A DNA stretch of 34,459 nucleotides from CAZCGA01 sp964498075 (GTDB lineage: Bacteria; Desulfobacterota; Binatia; HRBIN30): contig CAZCGA010000062.1 of NCBI GenBank assembly GCA_964498075.1, positions 1-34,459 on the forward strand. Reading direction: 5' to 3'. The position numbers and the translations under genes were made by a program. Below are positions 21,985 to 31,200 of this stretch, piece by piece. The notes under the pieces are model-generated. The model made no database searches and was not told the DNA's origin. It worked only from the letters and a program-made list of their open reading frames with translations. Every line of letters begins with the position of its first letter. Position 1 is the stretch's first letter.

Positions 21985-22124
21985 CACAGGGTGCCGTTTC
22001 GATGCGAACCGCCCGTGAAGTCCTGCTGGCGACCGACCATCTGCCATCAGCAATCGGCCGTCGGCGCGGAGCTCGCCGCGCCGTCGTTGACATCACCTGT
22101 CCGAACGGGAATGGTTTTCCGCCC

Positions 22125-23870
22125 ATGGAGCCGGACTCACCCGTAGCAACGCCAATAGACGCGCCCGCCGCGGCCGCCGAGCAACCAGCGCCTTTTGGAC
22201 CTTGGTCGAGTCCGGTCGTTCATCTGACCATCATCATCCCGTTGGCGCTGGTCATGTTTCTCTTCCAGCTCGGCGCGGCGGACTGGCAGGACGACTCGGA
22301 GTCATGCGGCGGTCAGATCATGCAGGAGATGGTCGCCGGCTACGGCTGGGTGCTGCCGCTGCGCAACGGGCTTCACATCCCGGTGAAGCCCCCGCTCTTC
22401 TACTGGCTCGGCGCGTTGAGCGCCGTGGCGCGACAGAGCGGTGTGGATCTGTTCGATTCACGCCTGCCGTCGGCGGTGCTGGCAGCGCTGTGCGTTGCCC
22501 TTGTCTACACCTTCACCCGGCGGATCGCCGGCGGCACCGTGGCCTTGTGGTCGGCTCTCATCCTGATCACCACCCCGCAATACATCATCGAAGCGCGCAA
22601 CTCGCGCGTCGACATGACCTTCTGCGTCCTGGTCACGGCGGGGCTGTTCTTGGCGCAGCGCGTCTGGGAGGGCGAAGCGGGGCGGCGCACGGCCATCCTG
22701 GCCGGGTTGGCATTCGGACTGGCCGTCCTCAGCAAGGGACCGTTGGCCTTGGCCCTCGCGGTGCTCGTTCTTGGTGCAACCGCCGTCGTCGCGGCGCCGG
22801 CGCCCGGTTGGCGTGCGCTGATCACGCCGGCGGCGCTCGCGGGCAGCATCGGTTTGCCGGCGTTGTGGTATGCGGCGGCGACGATCGAACACGGGCGCGC
22901 CTTCCTGCACATCCATGTCTACGCCGAGAACGTCAGCCGTTTGCTGGGCGAGCGAGGGCGCTTCCCAGTGTGGTGGTACATCGAGCCGCTGTTGACGGGT
23001 GGCCTGCCGTGGACACTGGCGTTGCCCCTGACGCTGCGCGGCGAGTCTGCGGTGCCGGTGCGCTCACGCCGCTTCCTCTGGGCGTGGTGGTTGGCGATGC
23101 TCGTGTTCTTCTCGCTGTCCCCGGGGAAGCGACGCGCGTATCTGATCATGATCCGGCCCGCGCTGGCGATCATTCTGGCTGGATGGCTGGTGCCCCAGCT
23201 CGCCCGGCTGCGCGAGCTGCGCCGGAGCGCCACCGTTCCGCGCGCTGCGCACATGCTGATCGGCGGTCTCGTCCTGTTCGGAATCCTCTGCATCGTCGCC
23301 CTGCGCAGCGGGCTCGCGGGGTTCGGCGCATCGGAAGTGACCTGGAGCCATTGGTGGCGCCAGTATCTGCACGACTACACGGGCGTTGCACTCTTGCTGG
23401 TCATCGGCACCAGCATCGGCTGCGAGCTGATGGTGCGGTGGACGTGGCAGCGACGCTTCGACCTGGCGGCGTACGCGCTCGTCGGGACGCTGGCACTTGG
23501 ATTGTCCGTTGGGATCTCGGCGGGCGCGATCGTGCGCGGCGAAGGCGCGTCCTTCCGGCACTTCGCGCACCGCATCGCGACGCAGGTCGGCACCAGCGAG
23601 TCCCTCGCGTTCTTCGACGTCGATGATGACACCGCCGTCGCCCTGCTGTTTCATCTGCGCCGTCACGTCGCGGTGGTGCAGCCGGCGAGCGCGGCGAGTC
23701 CGTGCGAGCCTCCGGCTGCAGGGTTCTACTTGGTATCCGAGACTGCCTGGGACACGCGCGCCTGCTTCCGCGATCCGCGCTGGCAAGTGATCGAACACGG
23801 CGGCCCGCGGGCGGCGTCGCAGCGCTGGCGCCGCCTGGTGCTGGCGCGTTATGCCGACGCCCCGGCTTAG
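22125..23870 (+). CDS. ArnT/PMT-like membrane glycosyltransferase
   Basis: 581 residues from the ATG at 22125; the open frame extends far upstream, antisense to the kinase and protease, but that part is not coding. After a proline/alanine-rich start there is a membrane helix at about 30-50, then the first periplasmic loop with DWQDDSESCGGQIMQEM. Its acidic residues correspond to the catalytic Asp/Glu of GT-C (ArnT, PMT) enzymes. HIPVKPPLFYWLGAL is the family's KPPLfyWL motif. About ten more hydrophobic segments follow, then a soluble C-terminal region (about 470-581). It would transfer a sugar from a polyprenyl-phosphate donor to lipid or protein in the envelope. No other cell-wall genes are near. 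Confidence 0.85.
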   Translation: MEPDSPVATPIDAPAAAAEQPAPFGPWSSPVVHLTIIIPLALVMFLFQLGAADWQDDSESCGGQIMQEMVAGYGWVLPLRNGLHIPVKPPLFYWLGALSAVARQSGVDLFDSRLPSAVLAALCVALVYTFTRRIAGGTVALWSALILITTPQYIIEARNSRVDMTFCVLVTAGLFLAQRVWEGEAGRRTAILAGLAFGLAVLSKGPLALALAVLVLGATAVVAAPAPGWRALITPAALAGSIGLPALWYAAATIEHGRAFLHIHVYAENVSRLLGERGRFPVWWYIEPLLTGGLPWTLALPLTLRGESAVPVRSRRFLWAWWLAMLVFFSLSPGKRRAYLIMIRPALAIILAGWLVPQLARLRELRRSATVPRAAHMLIGGLVLFGILCIVALRSGLAGFGASEVTWSHWWRQYLHDYTGVALLLVIGTSIGCELMVRWTWQRRFDLAAYALVGTLALGLSVGISAGAIVRGEGASFRHFAHRIATQVGTSESLAFFDVDDDTAVALLFHLRRHVAVVQPASAASPCEPPAAGFYLVSETAWDTRACFRDPRWQVIEHGGPRAASQRWRRLVLARYADAPA

Positions 23871-23882
23871 CTCGCCGTCGTT

Positions 23883-24410
23883 TCAGGGCGCCGCACCACC
23901 AACGGCGGCGAATAGCAGCGCGAGGATCACTCCTTGCGTGATCCAGCCGATCAAGCACACGCCAACCGCCCGCCAGGTGCTGGTGTAGTCGAGTGCTTGA
24001 CGCACGGCGATCACCATGGCCACCAACATCCACACGAACGCGGCGACAAACACGGCGGTCGCCAACGGATGGATGATGCCCAGCACGCGAATCAGTCCGG
24101 GCGCACTGGAGAAGCCCGTCGTCCGCAGCAACTGCCCCAGATCGGCTTCCGTCTGCGGCTCGGGGAGTAGCTTGGTGCCGATGAAGTACGTCATGTACGC
24201 CCACACATACCAGCCGATCAGTGCCCCGACCGTTCCAATCACCAAGCCGGCGGCCCCGTTGAAGCTGATGCTGCCGATACCCGCCGCGACGCTGGACAGA
24301 ATGACAACGCCCATGGCCTGCCCCTGTGCGGTCTTGTCGGCCTCGACCTCTTCGTAGAGGTCCGGCTCCAGGCGTACGGCTCGGACGATACGACTGATGA
24401 GCGTATCCAT
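23883..24410 (-). CDS. YIP1-like multi-spanning membrane protein
   Basis: 175 residues from the ATG at 24410, chosen for AAGGAGC upstream. The N-terminus (DTLISRIVRAVRLEPDLYEE) matches the amphipathic lead-in of bacterial Yip1-domain proteins. Four to five hydrophobic segments follow (for example MGVVILSSVAAGIGSI and VFVAAFVWMLVAMVIAV), with TYFIGTKLLPE between them typical of the domain. Function in bacteria is unknown. The start lies 13 nt after the GST stop, so the two genes are co-transcribed. The 3' end faces the glycosyltransferase gene with only 12 bp between. Confidence 0.65.
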   Translation of the reverse strand: MDTLISRIVRAVRLEPDLYEEVEADKTAQGQAMGVVILSSVAAGIGSISFNGAAGLVIGTVGALIGWYVWAYMTYFIGTKLLPEPQTEADLGQLLRTTGFSSAPGLIRVLGIIHPLATAVFVAAFVWMLVAMVIAVRQALDYTSTWRAVGVCLIGWITQGVILALLFAAVGGAAP

Positions 24411-24423
24411 ACGCGCTCCTTCG

Positions 24424-25119
24424 TTAGCCACCGGTTGCGGCCTCGAGGCGTCGGGTGTGCTCGACCAGCGCGGGCCGCTCGCGGATCAGCGCCGCCGCGT
24501 CGGGCGTCGGCCCCGAGCGCAGCATGTGAAACTGCCCGTAGATCGCCAGATCGGCAACACTGGGCTGGTCGGCGCAAAAGAAGGGCGTCGCGCCAAGGAT
24601 CGTCACCAGGTCATCGAGGTGCATCGCCAGCTCGCGCAGCAACACACCTTCGGGAAGTCTCCCGAGCCCCTGCGCAATCGTGGTGCCGCGGATCTGTCGC
24701 GGACCGAACAGTTGCGCCAGCGGACGCAGCCAAGCCGGCAACGCACCAAAGATCTGCGAGGCGGTGGCGGGTGCGTTCTTCGCGGTCCAGCGCAATGCCA
24801 TGCCGTACCAGTACAGCGACTCGTCCGACCAGTCCTCGAGATGGCGCTGGGACGCGGCGGCGGCGCGGTCGCGGGACACGAACGGCGGCTGGGGAACGAT
24901 CTCGTCGAGCCGGCGCAGGATGAAGGTCGAGTCATACACCCGCGCGCCATCGATCTCGACCACGGGGATCTTGCGCGCCTGCGGGTTCCAGCGCGCAAAG
25001 TCCAGCGGCGTGCGTGGCTCCACGAGCTGGAAGTCCATCTTCTTCAGCAGCAGGCCGCGCGCGACTTTCTCCACGAAAGGCGACAGGCGGTTGCCGAAGA
25101 GCAGGACACGGGAAGGCAT
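24424..25119 (-). CDS. Glutathione S-transferase-like protein
   Basis: 231 residues. The ATG at 25119 is chosen because of GAGGAG upstream; an earlier start would add a non-homologous tail. The N-terminal thioredoxin-like domain has LLFGNRLSPFVEKVARGL, with Ser/Pro at the position of the GST catalytic motif, and KIPVVEIDGARVYDST with the cis-Pro and the Glu/Ser that bind the glutathione gamma-glutamyl group. The C-terminal helical domain ends with PFFCADQPSVADLAIYGQF, the GST N-capping motif. It probably conjugates or isomerises small electrophiles. It is the first gene of a two-gene unit with the YIP1-like protein and is divergent from the gene at 25179. Confidence 0.85.
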   Translation of the reverse strand: MPSRVLLFGNRLSPFVEKVARGLLLKKMDFQLVEPRTPLDFARWNPQARKIPVVEIDGARVYDSTFILRRLDEIVPQPPFVSRDRAAAASQRHLEDWSDESLYWYGMALRWTAKNAPATASQIFGALPAWLRPLAQLFGPRQIRGTTIAQGLGRLPEGVLLRELAMHLDDLVTILGATPFFCADQPSVADLAIYGQFHMLRSGPTPDAAALIRERPALVEHTRRLEAATGG

Positions 25120-25178
25120 ACGCTCCTCTTTGACCCAGTGCCGGCGCTGATGCAAGATCGCGGCGTGGGATCGCGGAC

Positions 25179-25427
25179 ATGGGCAGAGTGACCATCGCAT
25201 TGCTGTTGGCCTCAACTACGTTGCTGCTGGTGGCGTTCTCCAAGGGCATCAATCTCCTGCACGGCGGCGATGATGTGTTGTCGCATCTGTACTGGGCGCT
25301 AGCTGCTCTGATGGGCGCCTTGGCGGCGAACTTCTTCGCCATCTTTCATGCCGCACAGAGCGACCGGATCATCCGTGAGCTGCGCGTGGCCCTTGATGAG
25401 CGCGCCGGCGCGCCGCCGCAGGACTGA
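25179..25427 (+). CDS. Small two-helix membrane protein, unknown
   Basis: 82 residues. Two hydrophobic segments (about 5-21 and 38-56) are followed by a charged tail (DRIIRELRVALDERAG). I recognise no family. The stop is 2 nt before the ATG of the methyltransferase-like gene, so the two are co-expressed. Confidence 0.6.
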   Translation: MGRVTIALLLASTTLLLVAFSKGINLLHGGDDVLSHLYWALAALMGALAANFFAIFHAAQSDRIIRELRVALDERAGAPPQD

Positions 25428-25429
25428 GC

Positions 25430-25969
25430 ATGCCGCGCTCCCGCTACATCCGTCCGAGCACCACCTCCAGCACCGCCGCCTTGTGGGTGAAGTCCGCCGT
25501 GAACGCCGCCGGATTCTTCGCGGTGGTCCTGGCGCTGCTCCCGTGGTTGGCCCATCAGGCGCTACCCACGTCGCTGCCGTTCGCGGGAACCGCCAGTCGG
25601 CGCGTGGGTGTCACGCTCTTCGTTGCGGGGGTTGCCGTGTGGACGTGGTGCCTCGACATCTTCAGCCGGCATGGACGCGGCACGCCCTTTCCGCTCGACG
25701 CGCCGAGCCGCCTGGTGACGCAAGGCCCGTTCGGGGTCATTCGGAATCCGATCATCGCCGCCGAGATCGGCATCGCCTGGGCCGAGACGCTGTACTTCGC
25801 GAGCCTGGGGTTGCTGCTGTATGCCGCCTTCGTCAGTGTCCTCGGGCACGTCGCCGTCGTGCGTTTCGAAGAACCCGAGCTGCGCCAGCGCATCGGGGCG
25901 GCGTACGACGAGTATTGCGCGCGCGTGCCGCGCTGGCTCCCGCGCCTGCCGAGTCACCGGACGCTGTAG
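25430..25969 (+). CDS. Isoprenylcysteine carboxyl methyltransferase (ICMT/PEMT)-family membrane protein
   Basis: 179 residues with four hydrophobic segments. The C-terminal half shows the family signature: GRGTPFPLDAPSRLVTQGPF then IRNP near residue 110, and EEPELRQRIGAAYDEYCARV then PRWLPR near 150-175. These bind SAM at the membrane face and approach the lipid substrate. In bacteria, members methylate phospholipid headgroups, polyprenyl or other membrane acceptors; the substrate is open. It is coupled to the small membrane protein before it and followed 14 nt later by the Dph6-like gene. Confidence 0.8.
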   Translation: MPRSRYIRPSTTSSTAALWVKSAVNAAGFFAVVLALLPWLAHQALPTSLPFAGTASRRVGVTLFVAGVAVWTWCLDIFSRHGRGTPFPLDAPSRLVTQGPFGVIRNPIIAAEIGIAWAETLYFASLGLLLYAAFVSVLGHVAVVRFEEPELRQRIGAAYDEYCARVPRWLPRLPSHRTL

Positions 25970-25983
25970 CGGGAGATTGCACA

Positions 25984-26649
25984 GTGAAACCACGAGCGTT
26001 GTTGTCGTGGAGCAGCGGGAAGGACAGCGCCTGGACGCTGCATGTCCTGCGGCAGCAGGGGAGCTACGAGATCGCCGGCTTGCTCACGACCGTGAACGAA
26101 AGCGTCAGCCGCGTTGCGATGCACGCCGTCCGCGAGAGCCTGCTCGAAGCACAGGCGGCGACGACGGGCTTGCCGTTGTGGAAGGTCGCTATCCCTTCGC
26201 CGTGCAGCAACGCGCAGTACGAGGCGGCCATGGCGGAGGTCATGCAGCGGGCGCGCCGTGAAGGAGTCGCCGCGGTCGCCTTTGGCGATCTGTTTCTCGC
26301 CGACATCCGCGCCTACCGCGAGCAGCAGCTTGCCGGCTCCGGCATCGCGCCTTTGTTCCCGCTCTGGCTGCGCCCCACCGACAGCCTCGCCCGCGAGATG
26401 CTCGCGGCCGGCGTGCGCGCCGTCCTCACGTGCGTTGATCCAAAGCAGCTCGCGGCGGAGTTTGCCGGGCGCGCCTTTGATGCGGAGCTGCTCCGCGACC
26501 TTCCGCCGGCTGTCGATCCGTGCGGCGAGAACGGTGAGTTTCACACCTTCGTCCATGCCGGCCCGATGTTCAGGCACGACATCGCGATCGCCGTCGGCCC
26601 GGTCGTCGAGCGGGACGGCTTCGTCTTCGCCGACGTGCGCCAGCGATGA
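25984..26649 (+). CDS. Dph6-like ATP-pyrophosphatase (diphthine-ammonia ligase family)
   Basis: 221 residues, starting at a GTG with GGGAGA upstream. ALLSWSSGKDSAW near residue 5 is the PP-loop (SGGKDS type) that binds ATP in the N-type pyrophosphatase superfamily. VAFGDLFLADIRAYREQQL near 98 and DPCGENGEFHTFVHAGPMF near 178 are the signatures of the Dph6/MJ0570 family. In eukaryotes and archaea, members amidate diphthine on elongation factor 2. Bacteria have no diphthamide, so the substrate must differ. It could amidate another carboxylate. It is the third gene of a compact operon and is followed by a stem-loop at 26670-26691. Confidence 0.85.
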   Translation: MKPRALLSWSSGKDSAWTLHVLRQQGSYEIAGLLTTVNESVSRVAMHAVRESLLEAQAATTGLPLWKVAIPSPCSNAQYEAAMAEVMQRARREGVAAVAFGDLFLADIRAYREQQLAGSGIAPLFPLWLRPTDSLAREMLAAGVRAVLTCVDPKQLAAEFAGRAFDAELLRDLPPAVDPCGENGEFHTFVHAGPMFRHDIAIAVGPVVERDGFVFADVRQR

Positions 26650-26669
26650 AGTGACCGCTTTGCCGAGGA

Positions 26670-26691
26670 GCAACCTGATCGGGCAGGTTGC
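26670..26691 (+). terminator. Stem-loop after the Dph6-like gene
   Basis: GCAACCTG (26670-26677) pairs with CAGGTTGC (26684-26691), 6-nt loop, 20 nt after the stop. No T-tract follows. Confidence 0.4.
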
Positions 26692-27020
26692 GGCCAATCC
26701 CTCGATACGCGCCAAGAGCGGGCTACTCGGAGGGATCTCAAGATCTCTGGGATCAGCTGAGCCCTTGGGCTTTTGCGCCCGCAGCGTCCATGGCAAATGG
26801 GCAACGCAGGGATGAGGTTGTGTTGCCTTGATACCATCATTCGTTGTGCGTTTCCGAGAACACGCGCTCGAGGTCCGACATGGGCGCACAAGGCGGCGCC
26901 GGTCAAAGTGCCCGCGCTCTTCCCGGCCTGTATGCGAATGAAGGCGTGGTAGTTGGCGAGATTCGGGAAGTCTTCCGGCTCAGGAAACGTGTGCTCCTGA
27001 AACTCGTCCCGCACCTTCCA
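26692..27020 (+). other. Gene-free stretch before the recombinase fragment
   Basis: I find no supported gene or RNA here. Open frames on both strands lack ribosome sites and family motifs. It probably represents decayed DNA at the island edge. Confidence 0.4.
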
Positions 27021-27137
27021 GTTGCGTGCCTCCGCGTAGTAGCGAGCGCGCTTTTCGTGGTGCTCGGGGCTCTCACCTTGGGCTTGGTCTTCCGTGAAGA
27101 CGCGAATCCAGATGCCGACGTCTTTAGCGTGTGGCAC
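27021..27137 (-). pseudogene. N-terminal fragment of a serine site-specific recombinase
   Basis: VGIWIRVFTEDQAQGESPEH followed by HEKRARYYAEARNW matches the N-terminus of resolvase/invertase-type recombinases. In the family this runs VGIWIRVSTEDQ, and the Ser that becomes the nucleophile is here replaced by Phe (RVFTEDQ). After about 39 residues the similarity stops, although the frame stays open. The nucleophile is lost and the protein truncated, so it is inactive. It marks the left edge of the lower-GC region. Confidence 0.7.
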
Positions 27138-27221
27138 CTTCGCCGAGAAGGGTTTGCTCGCAGCCCTCTTCCTTAAGGACTGAGGATCGGTATGGACTCA
27201 TGGGCGACCTCGCGAATTTTG

Positions 27222-27258
27222 TTGACGCGAGAGTAGCATAGGGAGTATACGCGCGTCA
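27222..27258 (+). promoter_or_regulatory. Inverted repeat overlapping a promoter-like sequence
   Basis: TGACGCG (27223-27229) and CGCGTCA (27252-27258) flank a 22-nt centre. The same stretch reads TTGACG, 17-18 nt, TATACG, a plausible sigma-70 promoter toward the gene at 27329. Alternatively, the imperfect dyad next to a recombinase remnant could be a remnant crossover site. Confidence 0.4.
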
Positions 27259-27293
27259 GGGGTACGGGGGCCTGCTTGTGCACACCGCACAGG

Positions 27294-27321
27294 TGGACAA
27301 CTTTCGTCAGAGCGGTATCGT
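27294..27321 (+). promoter_or_regulatory. Promoter placing transcription start at or near the ATG at 27329
   Basis: TGGACA (27294-27299), 16-nt spacer, TATCGT (27316-27321), then 7 nt to the ATG. This geometry predicts a leaderless mRNA. Confidence 0.45.
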
Positions 27322-27328
27322 GAAAGTA

Positions 27329-28267
27329 ATGGGACGATTCGTCACAATCGGTGTGATTGCGTCGCTGGCGATTGGCATCGCTCTCTTTGCGGTCCACCGT
27401 CCCCTTCACCTCGTTCCCCAACCTGCGGAAACTCCCGAAGAGTCGTCTGCGACGTCTTCGATCATGGAACCGGCCGCCGCGCTTGCGCAGAGCGTCACCG
27501 TCGCGCAGGCGCGGGAAATACTGTCACTGCCGGCGCCAACCGTTTTTCCTCGGTCGATCACTCCAGGGATCAAGACACAGTTCCTGATCACGGTTCAACT
27601 TTCGTCTGTCTCTCCGTCATCAAGACCAGTGGTTCAGATTCTGGGGCGTAGCGGAAAATGGGCCACGTTTGGTGCGTTGCGGGACGATGGGAAGAAGGGA
27701 GACCAAAACAGCGGTGACCACTTATTCACACTGCTCAGATCCTTTAGGCCAAGGTCGGCAGCTGGCATCACCTTGCGCGTACGCGCTAAGCAAGACCGCA
27801 CAACCTATTTTGTCTCTGGGCGCATGACTGTGAGTCAAGGGGGTACGTTTCCTGTGCCTCAAGGCCTCAGTCAGGCGACCGGTGCGGCGGTACCGCTTCT
27901 TTCGAACGCATCTTCCTCAACCCCTGCAGAACCGCTGCATGGTGGTTTCCAGCCAGGGGACGTCGGCAACATCTCCATCGTGCCTAGGCAAAAGCCACCA
28001 ACCACTTCACTGTCGCAGTTTGTCCAAGACTTCATTGCGGCTAGAGAACTACAAATCGTCTCAAGCCACTCCGTTAGTGTTGATGGTCATCCGGCAGTTG
28101 AAGCAGATGCCGTCGCCAACAGCGCTGAGGAGAAGCTCATTGTCTTCGTTGAGCGTGATGCGTCATCAGTGACAACACTCATGTTAGAGCTGGATCCAAA
28201 CGCGCCGAACCACTCCGATTTGGTATCCAACTTCGAGTCCGTGGTGGCGGCGTTCAAGGTCGAGTAG
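27329..28267 (+). CDS. Exported or membrane-anchored protein with an Ig-like (choice-of-anchor X-type) domain
   Basis: 312 residues from the ATG at 27329; in-frame GTGs at 27278 and 27320 are possible but weaker. One hydrophobic segment at about 5-22 (FVTIGVIASLAIGIALFAV) is a signal or anchor. At about 65-165, PRSITPGIKTQFLITVQL and LRDDGKKGDQNSGDHLFT follow the pattern LxDdGxxGDxxaGDgxFt of choice-of-anchor X Ig-like domains of secreted bacterial proteins. The last 90 residues (VSVDGHPAVEADAVANSAEE, then VFVERD) resemble PsbP/lipoprotein-type sandwich ends, which is tentative. Codon use is less GC-rich than in the genes before 26650. The mosaic-protein gene follows after 10 bp, so they form an operon. 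Confidence 0.6.
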   Translation: MGRFVTIGVIASLAIGIALFAVHRPLHLVPQPAETPEESSATSSIMEPAAALAQSVTVAQAREILSLPAPTVFPRSITPGIKTQFLITVQLSSVSPSSRPVVQILGRSGKWATFGALRDDGKKGDQNSGDHLFTLLRSFRPRSAAGITLRVRAKQDRTTYFVSGRMTVSQGGTFPVPQGLSQATGAAVPLLSNASSSTPAEPLHGGFQPGDVGNISIVPRQKPPTTSLSQFVQDFIAARELQIVSSHSVSVDGHPAVEADAVANSAEEKLIVFVERDASSVTTLMLELDPNAPNHSDLVSNFESVVAAFKVE

Positions 28268-28277
28268 CGGCTAACTA

Positions 28278-31200
28278 ATGGGTCCTTGCCCGCGTCATTT
28301 CCTGATCTCCATCGGGGCTGTCATTTCTCTCGGAATGGCGAATTCACCATCCTTTGCTGTCTCACCCTGCCCAGCAGCGCCGTGTTTAGCTTCCGACTGT
28401 CTAAGAACCGCCGCCGATTTGAAATGCAGGATTCAACGCTTGGTCAACAGCGGTACGCGATTCAACCAGCCGCCGCCACGTGCACACCCATTTCTGGACG
28501 ATACGGTCGCGCAAAAATTCCTAGATCTTGGGATTCGCCGCAAAATTGATCCGCGTCTGATCATCGCAATTGCCGCTCAAGAAACCGTACTCACCGAGGA
28601 CCTTTGTGGAACCAACACGAACGACCGGTTTTTCAATGCGTGGAATTGGTTTTGGGAATGCGGCGCCGATCCAGACGTGATCAGAAGACTCTATGGAGGG
28701 CACTGCTGGGAAGACTGTAGCTGCACCAACACCGACACGATCGGCCGCTGCCTAGCGAATCCAGTTCCCGGAGTTTCAGGCTTTCGGTGCGACACGCAGT
28801 TCAGCTTTTTTCAAAGCTGTGACCCTTCGGTCCCGGATGACTGCAAGCTCTGCAATACCACGTTGCAGACGTGCAATAACAGATCATCGGCTGTGGTCCC
28901 TTGTTCCTCCGATTCGGTGTGTGCTCCGTGCAAATGCAGAAGGTGCGACGATTCGAAGTTCTCTTCGTGGGCAGACCCGTGGAGCGAGGGGCAGCTTCCA
29001 ACGGCGGACCGGGTGGCACAGATACTGGCCGGCCGTATCTTCGATAATGGACTCAACACGATCGAGCGTCTAGCCAATGGGGGCGGCAATAGAAACCTGG
29101 CCTACTGCCCTGTAACACCCGGTGATCCTGAGGGATGCGCGCCGTGGGCACGCAATGTCAAAAGATATTTTCAGGAGATGGATGGCGATCCGTGCCAATT
29201 GACCTTTCATGGCTCATCGCCGGAGGCGGGTTGTACACCACCTCCCACCGCTCAGTGCACCGTTGCGGTTCAATCTTCTCTCAACTTTGGTAGCGTTCCT
29301 GTCGGGACCTGTGCCGCTGCAGTACCCGCGGCGATTCAGAATCAGACCGGGTGTCCCAAACTGACGGGGACAGCTAGCGTGCCCGCACCCTTCGTTCTGG
29401 TGTCGGGAAGTCCGTTCTCTCTTGCCCCAGCAGAATCGAAGCTGGTCTTGATTAGCTTCTGTCCAGCCTCAGGGGGACCGGCGACTGGAACTCTGACCTT
29501 CAACACGGATCGGGCGACCGCAACGACCTCGCTGAGCGGCAATGGCTGCGTTTTCTCGTCCCCCGAGAACTGCACCAACGGGGTTGACGACAACTGCGAT
29601 GGGCTGATCGATAGCGCCGATCCCGAGTGCTTCGCGTGCACTCCAAACTCAACCCGCCCCTGTTACTCCGGCCCGGCCGGCACTGAAGGGGTCGGGATCT
29701 GCGACGCCGGCACAGAAACCTGCGACGCTCAGGGCACAGGCTACGGTGCGTGCGCCGGTGAAGCACTACCTCAGACCGAGGTCTGCACCAACGGCATCGA
29801 CGACAATTGTAACGGGCTGGTTGACTGCGCCGATCCAGCCTGTGCCAGTCTTCCATCGTGCGGCAGTCCAACCATCACCGAGTTTCCCATTCCGGCGAAC
29901 TCCGGAAACCCATTCGGCATCACTGCCGGCCCGGACGGCAACCTCTGGTTCACATGGCCCACCCACGATCTTAATGCCGGGGGGTATGTCCAGCAGATCG
30001 GGCGCATCCTGCCGGGCAGCCCCAACACCGTCACGCTGTTTTTGTTCGGGGGTGTCTACTCGTACGGCATCACCGCCGGCCCGGACGGCAACCTCTGGTT
30101 TACAGAACAGAGCCCCGGCCAGATCGGGCGCATCCTGCCGGGGAGTCCTAACACTATCACCGAGTTTCCAACGGGCCCCGGACCAATCGGCATCACCGCC
30201 GGCCCGGACGGCAACCTCTGGTTCACAGACGGCAACAAAATCGGGCGCATCCCGCCCGACAGCCCCAACACCGTGACCGAGTTTCCCATCCATCCGACGG
30301 GGGACTTGAGCTACATCACCGCCGGCCCGGACGGCAACCTCTGGTTTACAGAGTTCATCACCAACCAGATCGGGCGCATCCTGCCGGGGAGTCCTAACAC
30401 TATCACCGAGTTTCCCATCCCGACGGCGGGCAGCGAACCATACGGCATCACCGCCGGCCCGGACGGCAACCTCTGGTTCGTGGAGTTCTCGGCCAACCAG
30501 ATCGGGCGCATCCTGCCGGGCAGTCCTAACACTATCACCGAGTTTCCCATCCCGACGGCGGGCAGCCACCCATACGGCATCACTACAGGCCCGGACGGCA
30601 ACATCTGGTTTACAGAGCAAAGCGGCAACAAAATCGGGCTCATTTTGGCGGGCAGTCCCAACACCATCACCGAGTTTCCCATCCCGACGGCGGGCAGCCA
30701 GCCAATCGGCATCACCACAGGCCCGGACGGCAACATCTGGTTCACGGAGTACGCCAACCAGATCGGGCGAGTCACCTTGCCAGCAACTGATTCCGATGGA
30801 GATGGGTTCACGCCACTGCTAGGCGACTGCGACGACACGAACGCCGCGGTCCACCCCGGCGCTCCAGAGAACTGCTCCAACGGCATCGACGACGACTGTA
30901 ACGGGCTGGTTGACTGCGCCGATCCAGCCTGTGCCAGTTTTCCATCGTGCGGCAGCATGGTCGATCTGGGTACGTTGGGCGGGAGTCAAAGCTCCGCCTT
31001 GGCGGTCAGCAATGGCCAGGTGGTGGGCTGGGCATATACTGCCGGCGGGGACCCGCACGCTTTCAGCTGGACCCAGACGGGCGGGATGGTGGATCTCGGT
31101 ACGCTGGGCGGTCGCTCGAGCTACGCCACTGCGGTCAGTAACGGCCAAGTGGTGGGTAACGCATCCACCAGCGACGATGAGGCCGCATCCCACGCCTTCA

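Noticed and set aside
20133..22124. Long N-terminal extension of the ArnT-like frame
   Set aside because: It is antisense to the subtilase and ribokinase genes; homology to GT-C enzymes starts only after the ATG at 22125.
26844..27176. 110-codon plus-strand frame with a hydrophobic stretch
   Set aside because: It is antisense to the recombinase fragment and has no ribosome site. The hydrophobicity comes from the reverse of a charged helix.
29766..30620. 284-codon minus-strand frame with repeats
   Set aside because: It mirrors the propeller repeats of the mosaic gene. The repetition is fully explained by the plus strand.
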